Shown here piece by piece: positions 8,334 through 16,641 of a stretch of 64,000 nucleotides of DNA. Source of the DNA: Georgenia soli. GTDB lineage: Bacteria > Actinomycetota > Actinomycetes > Actinomycetales > Actinomycetaceae. The position numbers were made by a program, and so were the translations under genes. The notes under the pieces are model-generated. The model was not told the origin of the DNA. It saw nothing but the letters and a program-made list of their open reading frames with translations, and did no database searches. The number at the start of each line of letters is the position of its first letter. Position 1 is the first letter of the stretch. The DNA is taken from assembly GCF_002563695.1 (NCBI RefSeq), contig NZ_PDJI01000004.1, positions 1,302,001 through 1,366,000 on the forward strand, in the 5' to 3' direction.

Positions 8334-9770
8334 TCAGCGGGCGCCGGCGAGGGCAGCGGTCCCGACGGCCGGGTCCAGTCCTTCCGCGGAGCTCCCGACG
8401 GCGGTGCGCGCGGCCCGTGCGGCGGCCGCGCCTGCCCAGCGTCCGGTGATGTAGCCGGGCGCCAGTCCGCCGGCGTAGCCGTAGTTGGACAGTCCCCCGA
8501 TGTCGGCGCCCGCGGCGTACAGACCGGGGACGGGCCGGCCGTCGTGGTCGAGCGCCTCGCCGTCGGCGTTGGTTCGGATCCCGCCGAAGGTGAAGGTGAT
8601 GGACGGCTGGACCATCAGCGCGTAGAAAGGCCCGGTCTGCGGCGCCCGCGCCCCGGCCGCGACCGGGATCCCGCGGGCCACTCCCCCGCCGGCGCCGGCC
8701 ACGGCGGTGTACCGCTCGAGGGTGTCGCCCAGGTTGGCACGGTCGACGCCCCAGGAGGCGACGACGTCGAGCAGGTCCCCGAGCGTGTCGGCGACGGCGT
8801 GCGTCGCGCCCGCTTCCACGGCCAGGGCGAAGCGGTCGATCGTGCCCAGGCCGGGGAAGGGCTCCTCGGTGCCCTCGGTGCGGCGGACGTGGTCGTCGAA
8901 GATCAGCACGCCGCGCGCCTCGGGCTGGAAGGTCACCGCCTGGTTGAGCAGCTCGTCGCCCTGGGTCTCGTCGACGAACCGCTCCCCGCGCAGGTTCACG
9001 AGCACCGTCGAGCCGGAGTAGTACTGCGACGAGGGCAGGAAGTCCTGCGGCTCAAACCGGTTCACCGGGTGACCGATGAGGTGGCCGTAGAAGGTGCTCA
9101 TCGCCGTCGTCCCGCCGGCCCCGGCGGCACGCGCCAGGCGCAGCCCGTCGCCCACGCTGCCCGGGTTCGAGCGCAGCAGCAGCCGGTCGGCGTTCGGCCC
9201 GATGTGCCGGGTCAGCTCGTCCCGGGCGCCCTGGAACCCACCGGTGGTCAGGACGACGGCGGACGCGTCGTAGCGCACCAGGCGGCCGTCGGCCTCGCGG
9301 GCCACGACGCCGGTCACCCGCCTTCCGTCGTCGACAAGCGCGACGACGGCGGTGCCGGTGCGGGCCTCCCCGCCGGCGACGACGACCTCGTCCCGGCACC
9401 AGGCGAGGATCGCCTTGATGTCGGTGGAGTAGCCGATGCCGAAGGTCATGATGTCCCGCTTGGGCTCGTCAGAGACCCGCACCCCCGAGGCGCGCAGCTC
9501 GGCCAGCGCGTCCTCGTAGTCCGCCACGAGACGGCGGCCGAGGTCGAGCCGTCCCAGCGGGATGCGCGCCTGGTAGGCCTCGACGGTGGGGGCGGTCCAG
9601 AACATCCCGGCCGACAGGGCCGCCGACCCGCCGAAGGTGTCCTGCTTCTCCAGCAGGGCCACCCGGGCCCCGGCCCGCGCGGCGGTCATGGCGGCCGCGG
9701 ACCCGGACACGCCGGACCCGACGACCACGACGTCCGCTGTGCGGACCTCGTCGACATGGTGGTGGTTCAT
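8334..9770 (-). CDS. FAD_binding_2 flavoprotein 2
   Basis: 478 residues from the ATG at 9770, which has AAGGAG nine bases upstream; a longer open frame (to 9845) is judged untranslated. The fold VVVVGSGVSGSAAAMTAA, then LEK and GGSAALS, marks a family-2 FAD enzyme. The end (GLYAAGADIGGLSNYGYAGG) is the second FAD contact. It is clearly related to flavoproteins 1 and 3 but not a recent copy. It lies 30 bases upstream of flavoprotein 1 and 71 bases downstream of flavoprotein 3, within one transcription unit. The reaction is inferred to be desaturation or ene-reduction; the substrate is unknown. Confidence 0.82.
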   Translation of the reverse strand: MNHHHVDEVRTADVVVVGSGVSGSAAAMTAARAGARVALLEKQDTFGGSAALSAGMFWTAPTVEAYQARIPLGRLDLGRRLVADYEDALAELRASGVRVSDEPKRDIMTFGIGYSTDIKAILAWCRDEVVVAGGEARTGTAVVALVDDGRRVTGVVAREADGRLVRYDASAVVLTTGGFQGARDELTRHIGPNADRLLLRSNPGSVGDGLRLARAAGAGGTTAMSTFYGHLIGHPVNRFEPQDFLPSSQYYSGSTVLVNLRGERFVDETQGDELLNQAVTFQPEARGVLIFDDHVRRTEGTEEPFPGLGTIDRFALAVEAGATHAVADTLGDLLDVVASWGVDRANLGDTLERYTAVAGAGGGVARGIPVAAGARAPQTGPFYALMVQPSITFTFGGIRTNADGEALDHDGRPVPGLYAAGADIGGLSNYGYAGGLAPGYITGRWAGAAAARAARTAVGSSAEGLDPAVGTAALAGAR

Positions 9771-9841
9771 CACTTCGGGCTCCTTCGACGCTGGGCGCCT
9801 GGCTGCGCAGCGATCAGTGGCGGGAACGGCAGGTGGGAGGG

Positions 9842-11293
9842 TCACGCGACCGGGACGGCGTCGACCCGATCCGGGGCGGCAGGCTCGGCCGCGCCCGTCC
9901 GGTCGGTGACGAGCCGGTCGGCCGTCAGCCTGCCGGCGGCGTGGCGGGCCACGATGCCGCCGAACACGGCCCCCTTCCCGAGGGACGTGCCGGTCATGTA
10001 GGCGGCGCCGTGGAACCCGCCGGTGACCTCACCGATCGCGTACAGGCCCTCGATGACGTCGCCGTCGACGTCGACGACCTGGCCGGACGGGTTGATGGTC
10101 ACCCCGCAGTAGGTGGTGGTCATCAGCGCCTTGGCCGGGTAGGCGTAGTACGGGGCGGTGTCGATCGGGAGCAGGTCGCCCACCCCGTTGCACAGGTTCG
10201 TGCGCCCCACCTCGTCCTCGGCCTCGCCCGCCACGGCGGCGTTGTACCGGGCCACGGTCTGGACGAGCGCGTCCGGGTCGATGCCGGCGGCCTCGGCGAG
10301 CTCCTCGATGGTGTCGGCCCTGAAGACGTGCCCGATCTCCTCCAGGGTGTCGATGTCCTTCAGCGGGATGCCGCGGTGGGACTTCGCCCGCACCTTGGCG
10401 TCGAACACCTCGAAGCCCAGGCCCTCGGGCTCGTCGAGGACCACCCGGCCCAAGGTCTTGTAGTCCACGGACTCATCCACGAACCGGCGACCGTCCTTGT
10501 TCACGATGATCGCGCCCATGTAGTAGGCGGTGAGCAGCTCGTGGAACTCCTCCCCCGTCTCCGGGTGGGAGCCGTAGGTGGCGGAGACGAACGACATGTC
10601 GGCCATGCCCGCGCCGAGCTTCCACGCCATCTTGAGCCCGTCGCCGGTGTTGCCCTTCCCGCCGTAGGGGATGGCGGCGAGCTGCTCGGGGGCGAAGATC
10701 TTCAGCAAGTCCGTCCCACGGGAGAACCCGCCCGTGGCCAGCACCACCCCGCCCCGGGCGCCGAACAGCACCTCGCCGTCCGGGGTGTCCGCGACGACGC
10801 CGGTCACCCGGTCACCATCGCGCACCAGCCGCACCGCCCGGTGCTCCAGGTGCGTCTCGCCGCCCGCCGCTTCGAAGTCGCGGTGGAGGGTGGCCAGCAC
10901 GTCCTTGATGGCGGCGTTGTGGCCGCGCCGGGCGGACATCCCGGAGCTGATCTCGACCTCGCGGAACTGGACCCCGTGGTCCTTCAGCCACCGGTAGGTG
11001 TTCTCCTGGTTGGCCAGGTAGGCCTCCAGCAGGGCCCGGTCGTTGAGGTGCTCGCCGGCCTCGAGCATGTCGCTGAGGAACAGCTCGGCGGAGTCCTCGA
11101 TGCCCTGCTCGGACTGCTCCGGAGTGCCGGAGAAGGCGAACCAGCCCCCGCTCATCGCGGAGGACCCGCCCAGCTTCTCGGTCTTCTCCAGCAGGGCGAC
11201 GCTCAGGCCGGCCTCGGCGGCGGCGGTCGCCGCGGTCTGCCCGGCGATGCCGGAGCCGACGACGACCAGGTCGAAGGTGTGGGTGACGGACAT
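9842..11293 (-). CDS. FAD_binding_2 flavoprotein 3 (fumarate/urocanate reductase-like)
   Basis: 483 residues from the ATG at 11293 (MSVTHTFDLVVVGSGIAG); the 23 extra upstream codons look like leader DNA. FAD-binding loops: VVVGSGIAGQTAA, LEKTEKLGGSSAMSGG and GLYAIGEVTGGFHGAAYM. The last has the GGxHGA shape of soluble fumarate and urocanate reductases. RFVDES and the MTTTYCGVTIN stretch correspond to the substrate-facing part of that group. It follows the SDR gene by about 100 bases. Whether it reduces an alkene or oxidises the product depends on partners not seen here. Confidence 0.82.
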   Translation of the reverse strand: MSVTHTFDLVVVGSGIAGQTAATAAAEAGLSVALLEKTEKLGGSSAMSGGWFAFSGTPEQSEQGIEDSAELFLSDMLEAGEHLNDRALLEAYLANQENTYRWLKDHGVQFREVEISSGMSARRGHNAAIKDVLATLHRDFEAAGGETHLEHRAVRLVRDGDRVTGVVADTPDGEVLFGARGGVVLATGGFSRGTDLLKIFAPEQLAAIPYGGKGNTGDGLKMAWKLGAGMADMSFVSATYGSHPETGEEFHELLTAYYMGAIIVNKDGRRFVDESVDYKTLGRVVLDEPEGLGFEVFDAKVRAKSHRGIPLKDIDTLEEIGHVFRADTIEELAEAAGIDPDALVQTVARYNAAVAGEAEDEVGRTNLCNGVGDLLPIDTAPYYAYPAKALMTTTYCGVTINPSGQVVDVDGDVIEGLYAIGEVTGGFHGAAYMTGTSLGKGAVFGGIVARHAAGRLTADRLVTDRTGAAEPAAPDRVDAVPVA

Positions 11294-11395
11294 GGTGAAA
11301 ACTCGCTCTCTCGGTTCTGGGTGTACGGCCGGCCGCTCGCAGGGGTACACGGCCGGCCGCACGTCGGGGGGCGGCCGGTCAGCCGGAGGTGGACG

Positions 11396-12226
11396 TCAGC
11401 AGGTGAGCCAGCCGCCGTTGACGTCGAGGCTCGTGCCGGTGATGTAGGACGCCTGGTTGGAGACGAGGAAGGCGACGGCGTCGGCGATCTCCTCGGGCCG
11501 GGCGAACCGGTGCATGGGCACCTGGTCGAGCAGCGGACCCTCGGGCGGCACCTCGCCCATCATCGGGGTCTGCACGAAGCCGGGGGCCACCCCGTTGACG
11601 CGGATCCGGTACCCGGCCAGCTCGCGGGACAGGCTCGCCGTGAGGTTCTGCAGGGCAGCCTTCGACGCCGCGTACGCCACGGTCGAGGGCAGGAACGGCG
11701 GGAAGATCGCGTCCGGCGCCCCGCCGGTGCCGAGCTTGGCGGTGATCGACAGCAGGTTGACGATGCTCGCCGTCCCGTCCGTCGGCATGTAGCGGTAGGC
11801 CTCCCGGATCAGGAAGAACGGGGCGCTGACGTTGACCGCCATGACCCGGTTCCACTCCTCGTCGCTCATCTCGAAGAAGGAGATCTTGCGCCCGTCACGC
11901 TTGGGCGAGATCCCGACGGCGTTGACGATGACGCCGATGGGCGCCTGTGCGGCCGCGGCCTCGGCAAGCGCCCGGTTGACGTCGCTCTCCGTGAGGTCGC
12001 CGGAGAACCCGCGATGGTCGGCGCCGTCGACCTCGGGCAGCGTGGCCGCGGTCCGTTGGGCGGCCGCGGCGTCGGCGTCGGCGACGACGACGGCGTAGCC
12101 GGCCGTGGCGAGGCGGCGCGAGATCGCCGCGCCGATGCCACCGGCACCGCCGGTGACGATGGCGGTCTGGGTCAGGGTCGCCGTCGTCGACGGCTCGTGG
12201 ACGAGGGGCTCGGTCAGGGTTGCCAT
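11396..12226 (-). CDS. short-chain dehydrogenase/reductase (SDR) 1
   Basis: 276-residue classical SDR: cofactor loop TGGAGGIG after a 20-residue leader, NAVGIS in place of NNAG, catalytic Ser in LLSITA and catalytic YAASK. It should interconvert an alcohol and a ketone with NAD(P). An unusual insertion (about GTGGAPDAIFPPFLPSTV) lies between the Ser and Tyr and probably shapes the substrate pocket. The ATG at 12226 follows AAGGAG. It sits between the NIPSNAP gene and the flavoprotein genes, fitting an oxidation made before or after C=C chemistry. Confidence 0.88.
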   Translation of the reverse strand: MATLTEPLVHEPSTTATLTQTAIVTGGAGGIGAAISRRLATAGYAVVVADADAAAAQRTAATLPEVDGADHRGFSGDLTESDVNRALAEAAAAQAPIGVIVNAVGISPKRDGRKISFFEMSDEEWNRVMAVNVSAPFFLIREAYRYMPTDGTASIVNLLSITAKLGTGGAPDAIFPPFLPSTVAYAASKAALQNLTASLSRELAGYRIRVNGVAPGFVQTPMMGEVPPEGPLLDQVPMHRFARPEEIADAVAFLVSNQASYITGTSLDVNGGWLTC

Positions 12227-12256
12227 GCTTGTCTCTCCTTCGGTGACGCGCGGGCG

Positions 12257-12622
12257 TCAGCTGTTCGAGAACGCCGTGTCGGCGTCGGTGACGGTGACGG
12301 GCAGCGACCTGATCGGCGAGAACGTCGTCGGGTACATGATCTTGTTCGCCATCGTCATGATCATCGGGCGGATGATGGACAGGCACTCCTGCCACCGCTC
12401 GTTCTTGGCGAGCTCGGCCCGCCGCGCCCGTCGGTCCTCCAGGTCGGTGTAGGCCCAGAAGTGGTTGAGCTCGTTCTGGGGCCCGAACTCGGTGACGAAG
12501 TACCCGAGGAACCCACCGAGAATCGGCTTCTGGGCCGGCAGGCCGATGTTCTCGTACGCGTCGAGGTACTCGGCCAGGCTGGCGCCGGTGTGCAGGACGT
12601 AGGTGCGCTGCTCGACGATCAT
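12257..12622 (-). CDS. NIPSNAP-family protein
   Basis: 121 residues that read as one NIPSNAP/ferredoxin-like alpha-beta domain: MIVEQRTYVLHTG at the start, then a central LNHFWAYTDLEDRRARRAEL. Bacterial NIPSNAP proteins often sit in catabolic operons; their function is not established. Its start overlaps the stop of the MHS permease gene by 4 bases (ATGA), so it is translationally coupled. Thirty bases separate it from the SDR gene. A structural or isomerase-like role in the same pathway is only an inference. Confidence 0.8.
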   Translation of the reverse strand: MIVEQRTYVLHTGASLAEYLDAYENIGLPAQKPILGGFLGYFVTEFGPQNELNHFWAYTDLEDRRARRAELAKNERWQECLSIIRPMIMTMANKIMYPTTFSPIRSLPVTVTDADTAFSNS

Positions 12623-14034
12623 CGGGCCACCTCCATCGGCGTGGTGCTGGCGGCGGGCGCAGCCGCCCCGGACGCCACCTCGTCGGCAGACACGTACCGG
12701 CCGAAGCGGTGGGTGCCGCCCTCGAGGGTCTTGCCGTCCCCCATGAGCAGCATGTTGATGATGGCGGCGACGATCGTGACGACCCAGAAGATCGTGATGC
12801 TGATGGTGCTGCCGCCGCTGAGCCCGGTCAGCCAGGAGGCGATGAACGGGGCGGGTGCCGCGAAGATGAGGTTCGCGCCGGTCAGGGCGAGCGCGGAGCC
12901 CGTGTAGCGCTCGTGGGTGGGGAAGGCCTCCGCGAACAGGGCCCCCTGGCCGGCGTTCCCGAACTGCGCGGAGACGAGGGCGAAGGCGACCATCAGCAGG
13001 GTGACGGGGAAGCTGCCCAGGTCGACGACCGCGAAGAACATCACGGAGGCGATCAGCGTGCCGATGGAGCCCACCATGAGGATCTTGCGGCGGCCGTAGA
13101 CGTCAGCCAGACGCCCGCCCCACCAGATGGCGATCACCGAGAGGAAGTTGGAGATCATGATGATGGTGAAGGTCTGGCTGCGCGTGAAGCCGTGGGTCGT
13201 CAGGTAGCTGATGCCGAAGACGGAGACGATGTAGAAGGTCAGGACGATCGGCGAGAAGGCCAGGATCAGGCGGAGCATTGTCACCCAGTGGGTCTTGATG
13301 ACCTGGGCCGGGCTGCTGGTCTCCTGCGCGAGCTCCTTCATGCCCTCCTGGTAGACGGGCGTCTCCTCGACCTTGAGGCGGATGTAGACGCCGACAGCGA
13401 CCAGGGCGATGCTGAGCAGGAACGGCACGCGCCAGCCCCACGACATGAAGGCCGCCTCGCTCAGCACCCCGGAGAGCACGGCGAGCATGAGGTTCGCGGC
13501 CACCTGGCTGATGGGCGACCCCATGGCCATGAGCGCGCCGTAGAAGGCACGGCGGTCGGTGGGGGCGTGCTCCATCGTCATCAGCTGGGCGCCGGTGGCC
13601 TCGCCGCCGAGGGCGAAGCCCTGGATGAACCGCATGACGACGAGCAGCAGCGGCGCGGCGAGCCCGATCGCCGAGTACGGCGGGAGCAGACCGATGATCA
13701 GGGAGGCGACGCCCATCGAGATGAACGTGGTGAGCAGCACCGTGCGGCGGCCGATCCGGTCGCCGAGGTGACCGAAGACGATGCCGCCCAGCGGACGGGC
13801 GAAGAAGCCGACGCCGAACGTGGCGAAGGAGGCGAGGATCCCCATCGCCGGGTCCAGCTCGTTGAAGAACAGCGCCGGGAAGACGGTGGCGGACATCGCG
13901 CCGTAGACGGCGAAGTCGAACCACTCGAGGGCGGACCCGAAGGTCCCGGAGACAACTGCCCGCTTGGCCTGGGGCGGGGCGGGCGTGGACGGACGCAGCG
14001 GGCGCCTGATGCGCGGCGAGGCGGTCTGACTCAT
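12619..14034 (-). CDS. MHS-family (metabolite:H+ symporter) MFS permease 1
   Basis: 471-residue permease, first gene of the IclR-linked operon. Seen: SALEWFDFAVYG and FGHLGDRIGRRTVL (MFS motif A), hallmarks of the MHS group that imports shikimate, dicarboxylates, citrate or aromatic acids with protons. About 12 helices. The start is the ATG at 14034 (MSQTASP), six bases after AAGGAG; the longer open frame to 14127 is leader. That leader and the first codons match those of SDR 2 almost base for base (aaggagtccccg-(A/G)TG-agtcag). The mRNA leader is about 180 bases long. Confidence 0.9.
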   Translation of the reverse strand: MSQTASPRIRRPLRPSTPAPPQAKRAVVSGTFGSALEWFDFAVYGAMSATVFPALFFNELDPAMGILASFATFGVGFFARPLGGIVFGHLGDRIGRRTVLLTTFISMGVASLIIGLLPPYSAIGLAAPLLLVVMRFIQGFALGGEATGAQLMTMEHAPTDRRAFYGALMAMGSPISQVAANLMLAVLSGVLSEAAFMSWGWRVPFLLSIALVAVGVYIRLKVEETPVYQEGMKELAQETSSPAQVIKTHWVTMLRLILAFSPIVLTFYIVSVFGISYLTTHGFTRSQTFTIIMISNFLSVIAIWWGGRLADVYGRRKILMVGSIGTLIASVMFFAVVDLGSFPVTLLMVAFALVSAQFGNAGQGALFAEAFPTHERYTGSALALTGANLIFAAPAPFIASWLTGLSGGSTISITIFWVVTIVAAIINMLLMGDGKTLEGGTHRFGRYVSADEVASGAAAPAASTTPMEVAR

Positions 14035-14219
14035 CGGGGACTCCTTCGTCGGACGATCAGCGGAGTGTCGGGGTGAGGTCGTGCGGGCCGAGCGGCGGGG
14101 CCGGCGACGTGCCGGGGGTGGTGGCACGTGAGGCCCCGCTTCACCGGACGGGCCGGACGGACCGTCGGGGGTGCTCAGGAGCGGGAACGGACTTTGGTCC
14201 CGGTTGTGCTGTGAGCACG

Positions 14220-14249
14220 AAGGTAGGTCGTCGCTTGCGCTTCACGCAA
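14220..14249 (-). promoter_or_regulatory. promoter of the MHS1-NIPSNAP-SDR1-flavoprotein operon
   Basis: On the minus strand TTGCGT (14249-14244) and TACCTT (14225-14220) are spaced by 18 bases. The -35 is inside the right arm of the first IclR-type palindrome. The same -35 type, -10 and spacing recur in front of SDR 2 at 17642-17613, which is strong support that both are real promoters. Confidence 0.72.
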
Positions 14250-14281
14250 GAGTCGCTACAGTTATTGCGTGCAGCGCAATA
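14234..14281. promoter_or_regulatory. paired IclR-type operator, site pair A
   Basis: Two palindromes with 5-base spacers: CTTGCG-CTTCA-CGCAAG (14234-14250) and TATTGCG-TGCAG-CGCAATA (14263-14281). Their centres are 30 bases apart, about three helical turns. The first covers both divergent -35 boxes, the second covers the iclR start codon. A matching pair lies at 17626-17675. Confidence 0.8.
14235..14262 (+). promoter_or_regulatory. iclR promoter
   Basis: TTGCGC (14235-14240) and TACAGT (14257-14262) have a 16-base spacer. Transcription would begin close to 14269, which is the G of the iclR GTG, so the message may lack a leader. The -35 is shared with the palindrome that controls the divergent operon. 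Confidence 0.6.
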
Positions 14282-15030
14282 CCAGCGTGGATCGCGTCGA
14301 GTCGGTCCATCGCGCCCTGGTCCTTCTCAAGCTCATCGGCGAGCGCGGCTCGCTCAGCGTGACGGAGGCCGCGAAGGCGTTGGAGGTCAACCCCTCCACC
14401 GCCCAGCGGCTCCTCGTCACGCTCGTCGGCGACGGGTTCGCCCGCCAGGGCGAGCGCAAGCGCTACGAGCCGGGCGCGGAGCTCCTCCGCCCCGGCGCCT
14501 CCCACGCGATACCGCCGCTGCGGGCCAGGCTACGGCCGCACCTGGAGCGGCTGTTCGAGCGCGTCGGCGAGACCGTCCACGTGGCGACGCTCGTCGGTAC
14601 GGAGATCCACCACCTCGACGGCGTCGAGGCCGTCGGGCACCCGTTGCGCTTCGGCCTGCGCATCGGCGTCCGGCTGCCCGCCCACCAGACCTCGGCGGGC
14701 AAGGCGATGCTCGCCACCCTCGCCGAGGACGACGTGGACGCCCGGTACGAGGTGGCGATGAACAGTCCGCGCGGCACCGCGATGCGGGTCGAGCTCGCGG
14801 ACCTCCACCAGCAGCTGGCGAAGGTCCGCCGGCAGCGCGTGGCGACGAACTTCGAGGAGAGCGAGCCCGGAGTCGCGGCGTTCGCCACCTCGATCGGGGT
14901 GATCGACGGCGAGCGGGCGGCCTTCAGCATCGCCATGCCCGTCGCGCGCTTCACGAAGGCGGACCTTCCGAAGTTCGTCAGCGCCCTGGTGCGCACCGCC
15001 GACGAGGCCGCCGCCGCGCTCCTGCTCTGA
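14269..15030 (+). CDS. IclR-family transcriptional regulator
   Basis: 253 residues: a winged-helix N-terminus (SVHRALVLLKLIGERGSLSV, then VNPSTAQRLLVTL recognition helix) and an IclR effector domain (residues about 80-250, with TVHVATLVGTEI and GVRLPAHQTSAGKAML). It sits divergently from the MHS1 operon and 2.4 kb from the second arm, and both arms have the same operator pair, so it is the obvious controller. The GTG at 14269 lies inside the second palindrome and has no Shine-Dalgarno; an in-frame GTG at 14287 is the alternative start. The inducer is probably the pathway substrate. Confidence 0.93.
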   Translation: MQRNTSVDRVESVHRALVLLKLIGERGSLSVTEAAKALEVNPSTAQRLLVTLVGDGFARQGERKRYEPGAELLRPGASHAIPPLRARLRPHLERLFERVGETVHVATLVGTEIHHLDGVEAVGHPLRFGLRIGVRLPAHQTSAGKAMLATLAEDDVDARYEVAMNSPRGTAMRVELADLHQQLAKVRRQRVATNFEESEPGVAAFATSIGVIDGERAAFSIAMPVARFTKADLPKFVSALVRTADEAAAALLL

Positions 15031-15099
15031 GCGCCGGGTCAACCAGGCTCGCTCCCCGAGCGCCGGGCCGACGCCGTCCGCCGTCGTGCACAAGGCACG

Positions 15100-15142
15100 A
15101 CGGTGAGGTTTCGAGGCCGGAGAAGCATCGAAACCTCACCGT
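15100..15142. terminator. 15-bp perfect stem-loop between convergent iclR and MHS2
   Basis: ACGGTGAGGTTTCGA (15100-15114) pairs fully with TCGAAACCTCACCGT (15128-15142) around a 13-base loop. It lies between the 3' ends of two convergent genes and probably ends transcription from both sides. No T-run follows. Confidence 0.65.
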
Positions 15143-15223
15143 TGCCGGACGGCTGGGCGCCGGCCGGCCCGGAGGCCGCCCGGCGCCCGGTCACGGATCA
15201 AGCTCGACCGCAGCTTGTGCTGC

Positions 15224-16558
15224 TCAGGCCTGGCGCGAGCCCAGCTGGTCGAGCGGCACCTTGTAGGTCTCGCGCGCAGTGGCGACGGCGATGGCAGAGA
15301 CGATGCAGGCGCAGGTCACCAGGGCGGCCGCCGGCCACCAGGCGTTGCCGTTGGCGGAGGAGACCGCCTGGATGATCGACGGCGAGAACCCGGTCAGCAC
15401 GATCCCCAGCTGCAGGCCGATCGCCATCCCGCTGACCCGGAACTTCACGTTGAACATCTCGCTGAAGAACACGGGGTAGACGGCATTGGTGGCCCCGAAG
15501 GCGACGGTGATGCACAGGAACATGCCGAGGTAGATCATCGGGACGTTCGCCTCGCCGACGGCCCAGAAGAACTGCCACACCGAGACGGCACCGACGAGGT
15601 TGCCGCCGATCAGGACCGGCTTGCGGCCGATCCTGTCGCTGAGCGTGGCGAACAGCGGCTGGGTCACGAGCGCGGTCGCGTACCCGAAGATCGCGGTCCA
15701 CAGCATGACGCTCGCCTCGATGCCGACCACGTTGGTGGCGTACGTGAGCCCGTACACGGGCACGACCGAGCTGATGACGATGAGGAACGCCGCGAAGATC
15801 ACCCGCACGACGTCGCGAGGCTGGTGCCGGAGCAGCTCGCCCACGGGCACCTTGGCGACCGCGTCCTGCTCCTTGCGCTCGGCGAAGACCTCGGGCTCCT
15901 CGATCGTCCGGCGAAGGATCAGGCCGAAGACCACGATCACGGCGCTGAACCAGAACGGCACACGCCAGCCCCAGGACAGCATCTGCTCCTCGGGCAGCGC
16001 CGCGACGGCGAGGAAGGCGAACGTCGCGAGGATGTAGCCGACCCAGATGCCGTTGATCATCCAGGACGTGTAGAGGCCGCGCCTGCCCTCCGGGGCGTGC
16101 TCGAGGGTGAGCGAGGTCGATCCGGCGGCCTCGCCACCGACCGAGAGCCCCTGGAAGAGCCGGAGCACGACGAGAAGGGCCGGGGCGAGGATCCCGACGC
16201 TGTCGTAGGCCGGCAGGCAGCCGATCAGGAACGTCGCGATGCCCATGACGAGCAGGGTCGCGATCATGACGTTGCGCCGCCCGAGCCGGTCCCCGTAGTG
16301 CCCGGCGAGGAAGCCCCCGAGGGGTCGGGCCAGGTAGGCGACGCCGTACGTGGCGAGCGACAGCAGGAGGCCGGTCGCTCCGGCGTCGGGGAAGAACACC
16401 CTGCTGAACACGAGGGCCGAGGCCGACGCGTAGATGTACATGTCGTAGTACTCGAGGGCCCCGCCGAAGAAGCCGGCGAGGGAGGAGCGCTTGCCCTGGT
16501 TGGTTCCGGGCCTGGTGGGGGCGGCCGTGGCCGGAGGCTTGACGGTGGTCGTCGCCAT
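15224..16558 (-). CDS. MHS-family MFS permease 2
   Basis: 444-residue proton-coupled permease of the same group as MHS 1: GGALEYYDMYIYASASALVF, then GHYGDRLGRRNVMIAT (motif A). About 12 helices. The ATG at 16558 follows AGGAGAAGGA. It is the second gene after SDR 2 (83 bases), under the second paired operator. Having two MHS permeases under one IclR regulator suggests two related acids, or import of the substrate and of a second intermediate. It is only moderately similar to MHS 1, so it is not a fresh duplicate. Confidence 0.9.
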   Translation of the reverse strand: MATTTVKPPATAAPTRPGTNQGKRSSLAGFFGGALEYYDMYIYASASALVFSRVFFPDAGATGLLLSLATYGVAYLARPLGGFLAGHYGDRLGRRNVMIATLLVMGIATFLIGCLPAYDSVGILAPALLVVLRLFQGLSVGGEAAGSTSLTLEHAPEGRRGLYTSWMINGIWVGYILATFAFLAVAALPEEQMLSWGWRVPFWFSAVIVVFGLILRRTIEEPEVFAERKEQDAVAKVPVGELLRHQPRDVVRVIFAAFLIVISSVVPVYGLTYATNVVGIEASVMLWTAIFGYATALVTQPLFATLSDRIGRKPVLIGGNLVGAVSVWQFFWAVGEANVPMIYLGMFLCITVAFGATNAVYPVFFSEMFNVKFRVSGMAIGLQLGIVLTGFSPSIIQAVSSANGNAWWPAAALVTCACIVSAIAVATARETYKVPLDQLGSRQA

Positions 16559-16641
16559 TGACTGGTCCTTCTCCTGGAGTGGTAGGTGACTCTCGCCAGC
16601 GGTGCTGGCTCTCGGGGGTGCTTGGTGGGCGTGAGCCGAGC

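Noticed and set aside
6762..12907. Very long plus-strand open frames (6762-10001 and 9833-12907) opposite the flavoprotein and permease genes
   Set aside because: They are shadows of high-GC genes on the other strand: no ribosome site, Arg/Gly/His/Val-rich composition, no recognisable domain. The minus-strand frames carry clear family motifs.
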